A stretch of 64,000 nucleotides of DNA from Heliocidaris tuberculata. Lineage: Eukaryota; Echinodermata; Echinoidea; Camarodonta; Echinometridae. The position numbers and the translations under genes were made by a program. The notes under the pieces were generated by a model that did not search any database, was not told the DNA's origin, and saw nothing but the letters and a program-made list of their open reading frames with translations. Of this stretch, positions 25,434 through 34,900 are shown one piece after another; the first letter of the stretch is position 1; every line of letters starts with the position of its first letter. The stretch spans positions 5,746,883 through 5,810,882 of the forward strand of contig CM046841.1 of NCBI GenBank assembly GCA_025618425.1, written 5' to 3'.

Positions 25434-28400
25434 TGTCTCATTGAGGCCCGTACGGCATCCACGTCCATGAAAATGAGTAAAAAGGGTTGTTTTTTCACCA
25501 CTGGACAGGTAATCCGGGGATCTCGTTTAGGGTATCAAAAACAGGAAAGAAGAACCAATCCTCGAATAGAGTGTACAGTACTTTATGCAAGATCTAAAAA
25601 ATCAATGTAAAGGATCTCAAAATGAGAACATTTTCTAGGATTTTCCCCGAGTAGGCTATCAAAAACCTTGTCAAAACCTTGTCTCATTGAGGCCCGTACG
25701 GCATCCACGTCCATGAAAATGAGTAAAAAGGGTTGTTTTTTCACCACTGGACAGGTAATCCGGGGATCTCGTTTAGGGTATCAAAAACAGGAAAGAAGAA
25801 CCAATCCTCGAATAGAGTGTACAGTACTTTATGCAAGATCTAAAAAATCAATGTAAAGGATCTCAAAATGAGAACATTTTCTAGGATTTTCCCCGAGTAG
25901 GCTATCAAAAACCTTGTCAAAACCTTGACTTAAATCCTCGTTTAGGCCAGTGCTTTGCAGAAAGTCATGGACGCGGAAGCGGTAAGGCCTCATTGAGACA
26001 TACCTCCCCTCCCTGGGTCACTACCTAAACCCTCTGAGGAAGTCAATCAATTTTCAGTTTTCAAATAGTCTACAAAAGAAGGACATGTTTTCTAGACTAC
26101 CCTCTCAAGAAAGGTGTGGTTAGTTACATTCAACCCCAGATACGTAGATCTATGTCCAGCGACACCAAATTGAATAATTTCACAAGAATCTTGAAGTCCC
26201 CACATCTAGTATGAGATTGCAAAAACATCTTTTGTTAACATGAATATCATTAATAATACTAATATCGGAATTAACTGTCTGCATACCAGACAGAACACCT
26301 GTATGATAAAAGTATGAATTTCATTAATACTAAACATGCCAAACATTACGGCCAGGGTCCGACCGTCTCCAACTCCAAGTAAGTGGAAATGTAGCTGATG
26401 CTTCATAACTAATTATGACAAACACAACCATGACAACCGATCCCCTAATTTCTAAGTCAGTGAACTTAATATAAACTTTCTGATCTTGTTATATAGTCAA
26501 GGATTGTATTTCCGAACAGATTGTATTACCGAACGTGTACAGTTAAGCGCCTAAAATGGGTTTTCATATGCGTGGGACTACGCGTATGAAAACCACACTA
26601 TTGAAACAAAGGTTGTGTCTTTTTCCCATAGGTTTCACACGTTCGGAATTTTCAAGGGACCAAAACGCTGTGTCATTGGGAAGGGGTTCCCTAGCTCGGA
26701 AGGGAATATCGGATTAAATCTACGTTGTCTTTTTAAAATTCCATCAACTTCTTTTTCTGTAGGACTTTGAGCATTCATTATGTAAGTTTGACAGATATTC
26801 GTTTGATATTTCATTTGCTATCGTTGATTTTCTGAAAAGTGTTCTGACACTGGATCCACCACCATCATAGTCATACCCAATTCCTAATAAACCACTTTTT
26901 CTCAAGACCTTGATATTTTGACTGGCCTAGCGTACCCCAACATTCTAAAGAGATCCAAATCATTAAATGATTATTGAATGCTTATCAGATGGTGGCCTAG
27001 TCGCCTAGGCTAGAGCCTCTAGAGGCGTGCATTATGGCAAAGAGGCGTGCATTATGGCAAAAATGCGTGCCTCTTACTTAGGCCCTATATGGTAGTGAAT
27101 CCAGCGTCCGAACACTTTTCAGAAAATCAACGATAGCAAATAAAATATCAAACGAATATCTCTCAAACTTACATAATGAATGCTCAAAGTCCTACAGAAA
27201 AAGAAGTTGATGGAATTTTAAAAAGACAATGTAGATTTAATACGATATTCCCTTCCGAGTGAACCCCTTCCCAACGACGCGGCCTTTTGGTCCCTTGAAA
27301 AAGGTATGGTGGTGTGACCATATTTCGCGCATGTCCGAAGTTCGCGCACAGGGTAATATCTCAAAAACTAGAAAGAATTTCGAAAATCTGATAGCACCAA
27401 TCGATAGAGGAACCTAAAATTACCTAGGGACAAAATTTTCTTTCAAATTGGGTGAGAAGTTTTGAAGATATTGACGAAAAATCGGCAAAATTTGCTACTT
27501 TTTTGCGTCCGTTTCCGAAAATATGAAGTACCGACAAGGGTCTAGAAATCGTCATTTTGAGAGAAGATGTCATCAAACTTGTAAGTAAAGCATGATACCA
27601 AATGATTGTATGATAAAATTGCCTTGCAAATGATGTAAATAGCTTACCTTTGATGGATTGTTATGTTAGATTAAGTAGATGCAAACTCGCGTGCGTGAAA
27701 TAAGGTCTCGCTGTTTTCATGACCCATTTTCAGTTCCATGCGCGTAGCGATCCGACATCAAATTTTGAAATCGGGATATCTCCGAAATTCTTAGTCGATC
27801 AGCTTCCTTCTTGGACACATTTGCAGACTAATATTTAGCTTTCATTTTGGTATGAATCGTTTTGAATAAATTACTGTAGAATATGAGAAATTACAGATGG
27901 AATTTCACATTCCTAGAAATTTTTAAAATGTGCGCGAAATATGGTCACCCCATCATACTGTATTTCCGAACGTGTCAAACCTATGGGGAAAAGACACAAC
28001 CTTTGTTTCAATAGATCTAGTGTGGTTTTCATACGCGTAATCCCACGCGTATGAAAACTCATTTTAGGCACTTAACTTTACACGTTCGGTAATACAATCT
28101 GTTCAGAATTACAATCCTTGACTATACTGAAATTAACTCCAGGGGGAGGGAGCTCCAACACTACGCGTTAGAGTTCCCTGGGCCCTCTTGCATAAAAAGT
28201 TGTGATTAAACGCAACTCAAAATATTAAACGCAACTCCAAAATACGCGATCCTGAGTGATTGGCTGAAAATCAAGTTGCGTTTAATTTTTAGAGTTGCGT
28301 TTAATCGCAACTCTTTATGCAAGAGGGCCCTGGAGTTATCTGAAGTGAAATAGAGTCTAGGCATGGCCAAAAACATGGGCATGGCATGGTGTATTTTGCA

Positions 28401-28463
28401 CAGCGAATTCTTACCTGTATCTTCTAAATTTTCTTCCGAACCTTGCAATCGATGGTACTCCAT
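11353..28463 (-). CDS. SLC2A12: GLUT12-like facilitative sugar transporter (13 exons, about 756 aa)
   Basis: A complete major-facilitator sugar transporter of the plasma membrane (GLUT class III, 10/12 group), expected to carry hexoses down or with a gradient. Coding exons (minus): 28463-28415, 25210-25110, 24355-24181, 21440-21324, 19514-19408, 19007-18924, 18562-18459, 16820-16538, 16074-15964, 15423-15307, 14217-13455, 12233-12111, 11489-11353; all junctions are GT-AG and phases agree. Family motifs appear in order: LFGYDIG in helix 1, [10 protein letters not shown] between helices 2 and 3, SPRFL after helix 6, FFQQITGQTN in helix 7, DKFGRR in loop 8-9, [13 protein letters not shown] in loop 10-11 and [11 protein letters not shown] near the C terminus. 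The loop between helices 9 and 10 is enlarged by the 763-nt exon and has three N-glycosylation sequons. Human GLUT12 is 617 residues, so most extra length is this loop and the N terminus. Two exon edges are amplified as tandem arrays. Confidence 0.92.
11524..11610 (-). repeat. Diverged tandem copy of the 5' part of exon 13
   Basis: Plus-strand text TATAGCGAGGTACATGTAGA...AACACACAAAGTCAC matches the exon 13 segment TATAGCTAGGTAGATGA...AACACACAAAGCCAT at 11411-11470, offset by about 117 bp, with roughly a quarter of positions changed. It lies in intron 12, beyond the real acceptor. Confidence 0.7.
12111..12233 (-). CDS. SLC2A12: GLUT12-like exon 12
   Basis: Encodes [18 protein letters not shown] and helix 11 start (residues 671-712), the conserved loop 10-11 region of sugar transporters. 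Phase 1 at both ends. Confidence 0.93.
12520..13055. repeat. Three-copy 150-bp tandem repeat ending in ACGG/AC microsatellite
   Basis: The block GAATTTCAAAATTCTGTGTA...CCCCCACCCAG...AAGTAGCATTTT occurs three times (about 12530, 12683, 12823) with short AT spacers. It ends at an ACGG tetranucleotide run (12948-12988) and AC run, followed by CCCCTCGCGAACTTCGTTCG. The layout suggests the 3' part of an unidentified interspersed repeat, in intron 11 of the GLUT12-like gene. Confidence 0.7.
13455..14217 (-). CDS. SLC2A12: GLUT12-like exon 11 (large loop exon)
   Basis: A 763-nt exon encoding residues 417-671. After [11 protein letters not shown] come the sequons NDT, NAS and NST, then about 190 polar Ser/Thr/His-rich residues, and finally helix 10 ([20 protein letters not shown]). 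This is the extracellular loop between helices 9 and 10, long in class III GLUTs and much longer here. Confidence 0.9.
14356..14587. mobile_element. Palindromic MITE (GGCCCGTATTCTGAAC ends)
   Basis: Near-complete inverted symmetry: starts GGCCCGTATTCTGAACTCCG and ends TTCAGAATACGGGCC. Inner repeats of AAACCGGAGTT recur in both orientations. About 230 bp in intron 10. Confidence 0.75.
14800..15306 (-). repeat. 65-bp minisatellite carrying copies of the exon 10 donor edge
   Basis: Each unit (plus strand CCTGTGTGATTATTCCAAGT followed by ATTATGATATATAGG and a TACAGAG...TTCA tail) repeats the last 20 or so bases of exon 10 plus its donor and intron start. Five clear units run leftward from the real junction (about 15243, 15178, 15113, 15048, 14983), then two or more degraded ones. 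On the sense strand most copies keep a CACAG/GTGAAT donor-like junction. Confidence 0.88.
15307..15423 (-). CDS. SLC2A12: GLUT12-like exon 10
   Basis: Residues 378-416: [20 protein letters not shown] and helix 9 start. DKFGRR is the loop 8-9 signature. Phase 0 both sides; the donor edge is the seed of the neighbouring array. Confidence 0.92.
15429..15565. repeat. Purine-rich (GA)n and G-tract simple repeat
   Basis: AGAGAG run followed by a G11 tract and GGGA repeats, only 6 bp upstream of the exon 10 acceptor on the sense strand (where it reads as a pyrimidine tract and probably serves as one). Confidence 0.7.
15964..16074 (-). CDS. SLC2A12: GLUT12-like exon 9
   Basis: Residues 341-377: completes the helix 7 signature as [20 protein letters not shown] and continues to helix 8. 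Phase 0 both sides. Confidence 0.93.
16538..16820 (-). CDS. SLC2A12: GLUT12-like exon 8
   Basis: Residues 246-340: helix 6, the PPSPRFLVQ motif (PESPR in most GLUTs), the intracellular helical domain and the start of helix 7 (ALVFFQQ). Phase 2 acceptor, phase 0 donor. Confidence 0.93.
17214..17441. repeat. Two-copy 114-bp tandem duplication in intron 7
   Basis: The block starting AAATTATTTTTCACCTTTCC and ending CATATAATTACAAAAT occurs twice head to tail with a few substitutions. Purely intronic; no exon edge is included. Confidence 0.85.
18459..18562 (-). CDS. SLC2A12: GLUT12-like exon 7
   Basis: Residues 212-246: [20 protein letters not shown], the loop 4-5 RRG motif and helix 5. Phase 0 to phase 2. 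Confidence 0.93.
18924..19007 (-). CDS. SLC2A12: GLUT12-like exon 6
   Basis: Residues 184-211: [20 protein letters not shown], helix 4 with the GR..G signature, then YIAEISP. Exactly 28 codons. Confidence 0.93.
19408..19514 (-). CDS. SLC2A12: GLUT12-like exon 5
   Basis: Residues 148-183: [10 protein letters not shown] between helices 2 and 3, then helix 3. Its acceptor must pair with exon 4 across the 1.8-kb intron that contains the 57-bp array. Confidence 0.93.
20304..21323 (-). repeat. 57-bp minisatellite built from exon 4 (helix 2) and its donor site
   Basis: Sixteen tandem units follow the real exon 4 edge (seventeen including it). Each holds the exon segment coding [15 protein letters not shown], the donor AGGAG/GTGAGT and about 15 bp of intron. 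Units are 57 bp, a few 54 bp, all divisible by three, so the sense strand stays open through twelve units (20659-21435) and again through the five distal ones. Three units have lost the GT (20343, 20487, 21043 areas). A 100-bp insertion splits the array at 20575-20675. Confidence 0.95.
20575..20675. mobile_element. Short AAT-tailed repeat inserted in the array
   Basis: (AAT)6 followed by ACATAACATTTATATTGCGC and a segment ending CTTTAGCCCAGCTGCC interrupts the 57-bp array. An AAT run beside related sequence also occurs at 62325-62420, so this is probably an interspersed repeat tail. Family not identified. Confidence 0.55.
21324..21440 (-). CDS. SLC2A12: GLUT12-like exon 4 (helices 1-2)
   Basis: Residues 109-148: [20 protein letters not shown] then helix 2, [19 protein letters not shown]. 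Phase 1 both sides. The real donor is taken as the first after the unique part; identical downstream donors in the array could extend it in frame. Confidence 0.9.
22490..23345. repeat. Spacerless palindrome with arms of about 420 bp
   Basis: Symmetry centre CAATGCGCATTG near 22919. Matching arm landmarks include TTAATTTGCATACTAGCTCA/TGAGCTAGTATGCAAATTAA, AATCGATCCCAAAAC/GTTTTGGGATCGATT and AAAGGCAAACTGATACCTTG/CAAGGTATCAGTTTGCCTTT. Arms are roughly 90 percent identical. Confidence 0.9.
23879..23903. repeat. (AT)n microsatellite
   Basis: Alternating AT run of about 25 bp followed by T9, near the right end of the enclosing transposon. Confidence 0.85.
24181..24355 (-). CDS. SLC2A12: GLUT12-like exon 3
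   Basis: Residues 51-109: cytoplasmic N terminus, then helix 1 ([20 protein letters not shown]). An internal Met (MSTHEEH) could be an alternative start if exons 1-2 were not used. Confidence 0.9.
25110..25210 (-). CDS. SLC2A12: GLUT12-like exon 2
   Basis: Residues 17-50, acidic N-terminal region ([15 protein letters not shown]...). Supported by a TTCACAG acceptor, GTAATT donor and phases that join exons 1 and 3 without a stop; no strong family motif. Confidence 0.75.
25359..26014. mobile_element. G-tract-ended inverted-repeat element with internal duplication
   Basis: Begins with an uninterrupted run of 74 G (25359-25432), then ATGTCTCATTGAGGCC; the other end reads GGCCTCATTGAGACAT then CCTCCCC. 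Inside, about 240 bp (from CATTGAGGCCCGTACGG) is directly repeated at 25440 and 25683 almost without change. A relative with G22/C15 ends lies at 50143-50640. The G-run starts 149 bp upstream of GLUT12-like exon 2. Confidence 0.75.
26493..28125. mobile_element. Foldback element with arms of about 370 bp
   Basis: Starts TATAGTCAAGGATTGTA and ends with its inverse. Arms match over the ACGCGTATGAAAACC, CAAAGGTTGTGTCTTTT and AATTCCATCAACTTC landmarks and meet around a spacer of about 230 bp (26880-27105). The right arm is split by a nested 649-bp element. A lone arm of the same family is at 29084-29471. In intron 1 of the GLUT12-like gene. Confidence 0.85.
27307..27955. mobile_element. Nested TA-flanked MITE (mariner-like)
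   Basis: Ends TGGTGGTGTGACCATATTTC and (inverted) TGATGGGGTGACCATATTTC, with TA at 27305-27306 and 27956-27957. The lone arm at 29084-29471 reads AAAAAGGTACTGTATTTCC at the same point, proving a TA target duplication. About 649 bp, non-coding. Confidence 0.85.
28180..28330. mobile_element. Palindromic MITE (GGGCCCTCTTGCATAAA ends)
   Basis: Starts GGGCCCTCTTGCATAAA and ends with the inverse; inner GATTAAACGCAACTC motifs repeat in both orientations. About 150 bp, 85 bp from the end of GLUT12-like exon 1. Confidence 0.8.
28415..28463 (-). CDS. SLC2A12: GLUT12-like exon 1 (start codon)
   Basis: [17 protein letters not shown], 16 codons plus one base, with an ACAG/GTAAGA donor. Chosen because it is in phase with exon 2 and faces the neighbouring gene. 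Met context is only fair (G at +4). Confidence 0.7.
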
Positions 28464-28798
28464 CTGGACTCGGTTGACTGTTGCCCTCCTACTACAGCCA
28501 GGACGAAATATGGTTCAATAAAAGAAATAGGTTAATTTGGTCCCATTTTTGATTTTCAATACATGATGTAGACGCTGCCTGGCACACATCATCAGTACAG
28601 CTCAGCTCAGCAGGTGCTAGGTCATCATATCTCTCGAGTGATCGCGATAAAATTGAGCTACCCACTGGCACTGGTATGCATGCACTGCACTGTACTAGCT
28701 CACTATTCGACTCGACTCTCAGCTGTTTAGGCTATTGTTGTTGTTGTTGTTAATATTATTATTACCGGTACCGTATGTACATCAAGCACGATGTAAAC
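28464..28798. promoter_or_regulatory. Divergent promoter between GLUT12-like and CARF-like genes
   Basis: Only 335 bp separate the two start codons, which point away from each other, so core promoters and 5' UTRs must share this stretch. It contains a GTT microsatellite (28736-28751) and ACCGGTACCG. No TATA box is evident for either gene. Confidence 0.5.
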
Positions 28799-28970
28799 AT
28801 GGCCTCATCTTCCACGACGGTGAAAACTCCAACATTCGACGTCGCCCTCTCTAGAAATTTCGGCTATGTGTACACAAAACAAGCCGCAGAAACAATAAAG
28901 GAACACCATGAGTTGGATAAAACATTGCGATTCGTTTCCCTGAAAACGTCCGTTCAGTTTGGAGCGACAC
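28799..28970 (+). CDS. CARF-like exon 1
   Basis: [20 protein letters not shown] through SVQFGAT, phase-1 donor ACAC/GTAAGT. An in-frame upstream Met at 28775 exists but 28799 has the better context. Confidence 0.8.
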
Positions 28971-31900
28971 GTAAGTATTTGCTCAGGCCCCTGAATTTGG
29001 GCTTCTTCTTGCCATTGTTGCCGCTTGCCGCCGGCGCCTGGAGTTTGGGCGGAGTGCTCTCTGATCTGAGACACCCGGCTGGTTCTATGGTGGTTGATCC
29101 AGTGTCCGAACCCTTTTCAGAAAATCAACGATAGCACATTAAATATCATATGAATATCTGTCAAACTTACATAATGAATGTTCAAAGTCCTACAGAAAAA
29201 GAAGTTGATGGAATTTTAAAAAGACAACCTAGATTTAATACGATATTCTCTTCCAAGTGAACCCCTTCCCATCCCAACGACGCGGCGTTTTGGTCCCTTG
29301 AAAAAGGTACTGTATTTCCGAACGTGTGAAACCTATGGGAAAAAGACACAACCTTTGTTTCAATAGTGTGGTTTTCATACGCGTAATCCCACGCGTATGA
29401 AAACCCATTTTAGGCGCTTAACTTTACACGTACGGTAATACAATCTGTTCGGAATTACAATCCTTGACTATATATTTATAATGCAATGCTGTGCTGAGCT
29501 AGAGCTCTAGTAGTCCTAGACCTAGGCCTAGCTGTCATGGTTGATGCCGGGGGCTGATGATAATGTTGGTGATGGTGATGATGAAGGTGGTGATGATAGT
29601 GGTGATGGTGATGATGATGATGATGATGGTTAATTATGGTGGTGATGGTGCCAAATATGGTGGTGATGGTGGTGGTGATGATGGTGATGATAGAAGTGCC
29701 GATGGTGGTGGTGATGGTGATGATGATGATGGTGATGGTGGTGATGGTGATGATGATGGTGATGGTGATTGATGATGATGATGACTGATGGTGGTGATGA
29801 TGATTGTGGTGATGATTGTGATGATGGTGGTTGTTATGATGGTGGTGGTGATGATTGATGGTGATGATTGATGGTGGTGATGGTGGTGATCGATGGTGAT
29901 CGATGGTGATGAATATGATGGTGATGAGGGTGATGATGGTGATGATGATAATGGTGGTGATGATGGTGATGATGATAATGGTGGTGATGATGGTGGTGAT
30001 GGTGATGATGGTGATGATTGATGGTGGTGGTGGTGATGATGTTGATGGTGATGATGGTGATAATGATGGTGATGATAGTACTGGTGGTGGTGATGATGGT
30101 GATGGTGATGATAATGGTGATGATTGATGGTGGTGATGATGATGGTGATGGTGATGATGATAGTGATGATTGATGCCGATCATGGTGATGATTGATGCTG
30201 ATCATGGTGATGATGATGGTGATGACTGATGGTGGTGATGATGGCCGTGATAATGATGATGGTGATAATGATGATGGTTGTTATGATGGTGGTGGTGATG
30301 ATCGATGGTGATGATTGATGGTGGTGATGGTGGTGATGATCGATGGTGATGATGATGGTGATGATTATGATGGTGATGATGGTGATGATAATGGTGGTGA
30401 TGATGGTGGTGATGATGGTGATGATGGTGATAATGATGGTGATGATGATGGTGATGATAATGGTGGTGGTGGTGATGATTGTGATGATGGTGATGATTGA
30501 TGGTGTGGTGATGATGGTGATGGTGATGATGATTGTGATGATTGATGGTGGTGGTGATGATGGTAATGATGATTGTGATGATTGATACTGATCATGGTGA
30601 TGATGGTGATGACTGATGGTGGTGATGATGATAGTTGTGGAGGTGATGATGATGATGGTGATGATTGTGATGATTGATGCTGATCGTGGTGATGATGATG
30701 CTGATGATTGATACTGATCGTGGTGATGATGATGGTGATGATGATGGCGGTGATGATGATAATGATGATGGTGATAATGATGGTTGATGTGATGATGATG
30801 GTGATGATTGATGCTGATTGTGGTGATGATGATGGTTGTGGTGATGATGATCATGGTGGTGGTGATGATGGTGATGATGATGATGATGATGATGAAGGCG
30901 ATGCCGATGATTGATGCTGATAGTGATGATTGATGCTGATAGTGGTGATTGATGCTGATAGTGATAATTGATGCTGATAGTGATGATGATGATGATGATG
31001 ATGGTGATTATGATGATGTGATGGTGTTGATGGTGAGGATGTGGATGATGATAATGTTGATAGTGAGGAAGCAGATGATGATGATGATGATCAATAAAAA
31101 TAGCTGGGTCCTACACCGTATGTTCACTCACCTTCCAAATGTATAATCATAGTGACATACCCTGATCCAAATTCCAAATTCCATTTACAGCTATCAACAG
31201 ATGCAAGCACAGGATCTTATGGGAAGAAGCACAACCTAGCCATGGTGGAAAGATTGACTATGATGGTATTCCATTCATACACCTCAATAAAAACATGTAT
31301 GAATGTGAATATGCCAAGGATCACAAGTTTAAATCTAAGATAAAGGCCAAGGAGGCAAGGGCTCAAAAGAGGGTAAAAACAAATATTATTATATTCAAGA
31401 TACTAGTTTCAACTTGTAATGTATTTTCCATTTCCAATTACTATTCATATTTACCATAAAATTTTACCAATAAGAAAGGGAAATTGTTTTAATGCAAAAT
31501 GATTACTGTTATTGACCTGCTTTTTTAAATAAAAGTATGTTTTCTTTTGTGTACTACAGAAATTGTTAATTTACTCATTACATAGAGATTGAATCATCTC
31601 CCCTAATGTTATCAGATTTGTTTTATCATATAGCTAGGTACATGTATTCACAATACTATAGTAAATTCTACATGTATATTTTGAAGTTGAGAGAAGAAAT
31701 GTCTTGGTCATAACTCTCTGGTTGTAATCTACTATCACACTTCATTCTGTTATGTTTTAGTGTAGCTCTTATAACTCACTCAGTGAATTTCAAGCAATCA
31801 TTGTGTTCGATGAAAATGATTACTCTCTCTTTCTCTCTTTCTCTCTCTCTCTCTTTGTTATTATTTAGATTGTTCCCATTACTACATATGTACATGTACA

Positions 31901-34900
31901 TGACCTTTAATATATGCTGTCATACTTTTTTTTTTCCTTATTAGATGAGGGAGCCAAGAATGGGGAATGCTCACAAACCAAGGAATCTCATACAAGACAC
32001 GAAGAAGAAAGATTGCCAAGCAAAGCTAGTTATGAAGGAGATCATGAAATTCCCAGAGTTTAAGTTGAGTTATCATGTTAGAGCTACAAGATGGAGATTT
32101 ATTGAAATTCAGACAGTGATGAAAATAAATGTATTCTCTCTCTGATTTGATGTAATATTTTTAGTGTTCAGTATGTATTTTGTAAAGTGATTACCATGTT
32201 TGGTCAGTTAGGCTGCGAATGAATTTCTACCATTACTTCTACTCAGTGCTGTAGGACTCGAGTCCGAGTCCGGACTTGAGACCGGTCTCGAGTCCCTGTT
32301 TCTCGGGACTCGGACTCGGACTCGGACTCGAGCCACAAGGACTCGGTCTCGGACTCGGACTCGACCAATGACTCGTGACTCGGGCAAAAATCAGGCCAAG
32401 ACCGGCAACGAGAGGGGTAATTTTTCTGTTTTCCACTTTTAATTTTTGTTTTAAAAAAAACCCCGCTATTTTTGCGCACCTTGCTCGATTGAGCGGTATT
32501 TTGAACATGAACTTGACATCGATCGCCATAACCGTATGAGCATATGCCTAAATATAGACGTTAAGATTAGTTGTTTTATGCTCGTATACATGTATGACAC
32601 AGACAAGTATTGAAATTGATATTAACCATCTGGAGATGGATTAATCTATAATACACGTTTCCTCATAGACCCCAGCCTGGGATATCTTGCAATATGGGCA
32701 GTCTCAAACAGCTATTCCACTTGTATTTCAAGCCAGTATTATGAACTATAGTTTTGATCTTCTATCTTTTTACTTGCAACCTATGTTCCTATGTGGTAAA
32801 ATCGTCAAAGTCAGCAATTTATAATCACTCATTTGTGAGCAAGCCTATATAGTTATCCGCATTCGTACTAAGAAAGGTTACAATAAATTGAATTCTCTGA
32901 CAATAAACCAGAAACTATTTATGTTATAGTGAAGTTCACAGTAAGGCATTAATCATAATATAAATAATGTGACGTAAAACAAAATTGCAATTTAAGTTCC
33001 CATCAGGACTCGGAATCGGACTCGGACTCGAATGTCCAGGACTCGGACTCGGACTTGGACTCGGACTCGGACTCGGACTCAGACTCCAGGGACTCGGACT
33101 TGGACTCGGATGGGATGGACTCGACTACAGCACTGCTTCTACTACAACAATTACTACTACTACTACTACTACTGCTACTACAACTACTACAACTACTATT
33201 ACTACTACTACTACTACTACTACTACTAAATAGTAAGGACGATTTGAGCCATACAAATGATAAGAAAGTCATTTTTAAGAAAAAATTACTTTGTTCGGTT
33301 ATAATGCCTAACATCGCTAAACAGGATAGCCCTCAGACTAGAAATCCAAAGATGCACTTGAAAGATCTTCCCAAACTGAGAAGATATAAATGTACAAGTC
33401 CTGACATGTACAAGCCTCCTGCCCCCCCCAAAAAAAAATCTTATTTATAATGTCCATGTAGTTTGAATTTGAAGAATGCCAATCAAAGTCAAGTTTAAGT
33501 TAGTGTATATAATGGGTATACCTTTCAAACAAACCATCTCTAATCCACATGAATGTTAACCAGTCCTTGTTTGTATCATCTCTCACAGATTTCAAAGAAT
33601 TCTAACTCAGAGAGACGCAAGGGAGCAAAGAGGACATATGATGCTATCAAATCTGGTCATGCTAAAGGTGAAAGGAGGATTTATATTTATCTACCAGAAG
33701 AAAACAAACATGAGGGACATCCTGTTGGCAAGGTTATACCCTATTTCTACCTCTCAAGATTCCATTTGTATTCATGATATTAAATTAATTAATGATTGAG
33801 TCTATTTCATTCTTATTTACTCAGAATGTTATTTTCTATTTTCATATTTGGTTATTCCTACTTAGAATTTTTCAAAAATTGTCTGTTCTCTTGAGTACAG
33901 GTATATTTATACATCTTGAATTATTTTTTTTTTATAAACAATCCAAAGATGCCTTAGTTTTATTGCCTAATATAATAGAATCTAAGTGCATTCGACATTA
34001 GAACTATGTTTAACAATGGACATCATCACAATGAAGATAGACGTTTGTGAGACCATGGTGAGGATCCACTATGGAGTATAATTTGTGAAATGAAAGATTA
34101 CTGAGTATATTCAACTAATACGTTGAGCAGGTGTAACAAATTGTAATTGTGTGTCTATGGTGAATATCATAATGTAGATATGTGGAGCTAGACAGAGAGT
34201 GGACCATCGAATCATTGAATACATTCAGCGCATGGTTGGAGCAGGGGTGACCAGTCTAGTAATTGTATGTCTATGGTGAATATCATAATGTAGATATGTG
34301 GAGCTAGACAGAGAGTGGACCATCGAATCATTGAATACATTCAGCGCATGGTAGGAGTAGGGGTGACCAGTCTAGTAATTGTTTGTCTATGGTGAATATC
34401 ATAATATAGATCTGTGGAGCCAGACAGAGAGTGGACCATCGAATCATTGAATACATTCAGCGCATGGTAGGAGCAGGGGTGACCAGTCTAGCGGAGATGA
34501 AGATACACGTAGAGAGGTTTGTCTCAGGAGCTTTGTTCAGTGGCAAACAGATCCCAGATCTGAGTAACAGAAGATATTTTCCTGAAGATAGTGATATAAG
34601 GTGAGTTTGATTTCTCTTTTCTCTTTCTTCCCCTACTCTATCTTTTATTCTCAGTAATAGCAGATACCGTCCTGAAGTTACAGATTTTAAGGAGATCTCA
34701 TTTCCTCTCTCCTTTTTTAATAATTTTTAACTCTATATTCTATTTTGACGTCAGAAAATAGAAGATACTATCCTGAATATAGTGACATAGGGTGAATTCA
34801 TTTTTCTTTCTTTCTTACTCTATCTCCTCTTCTAAATTCAGTAATAGAAGATATTTTAGTATAATAGTAATATTGAGTGAGTTTCCTTTTCTGTCTCTTT

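Noticed and set aside
25208..25610. Open frames running through the G74 tract (poly-Gly or poly-Pro)
   Set aside because: Homopolymer artefact across a transposon end; the real minus-strand coding here is the 101-nt exon 2.
29476..30914. Long His/Ser/Thr/Ile-rich frames in both strands
   Set aside because: Trinucleotide repeat artefacts inside intron 1 of the CARF-like gene.
33003..33314. Ser/Glu-rich frames over the GACTCG repeats
   Set aside because: Produced by the sub-terminal repeats of the hAT-like element and the neighbouring CTA microsatellite.
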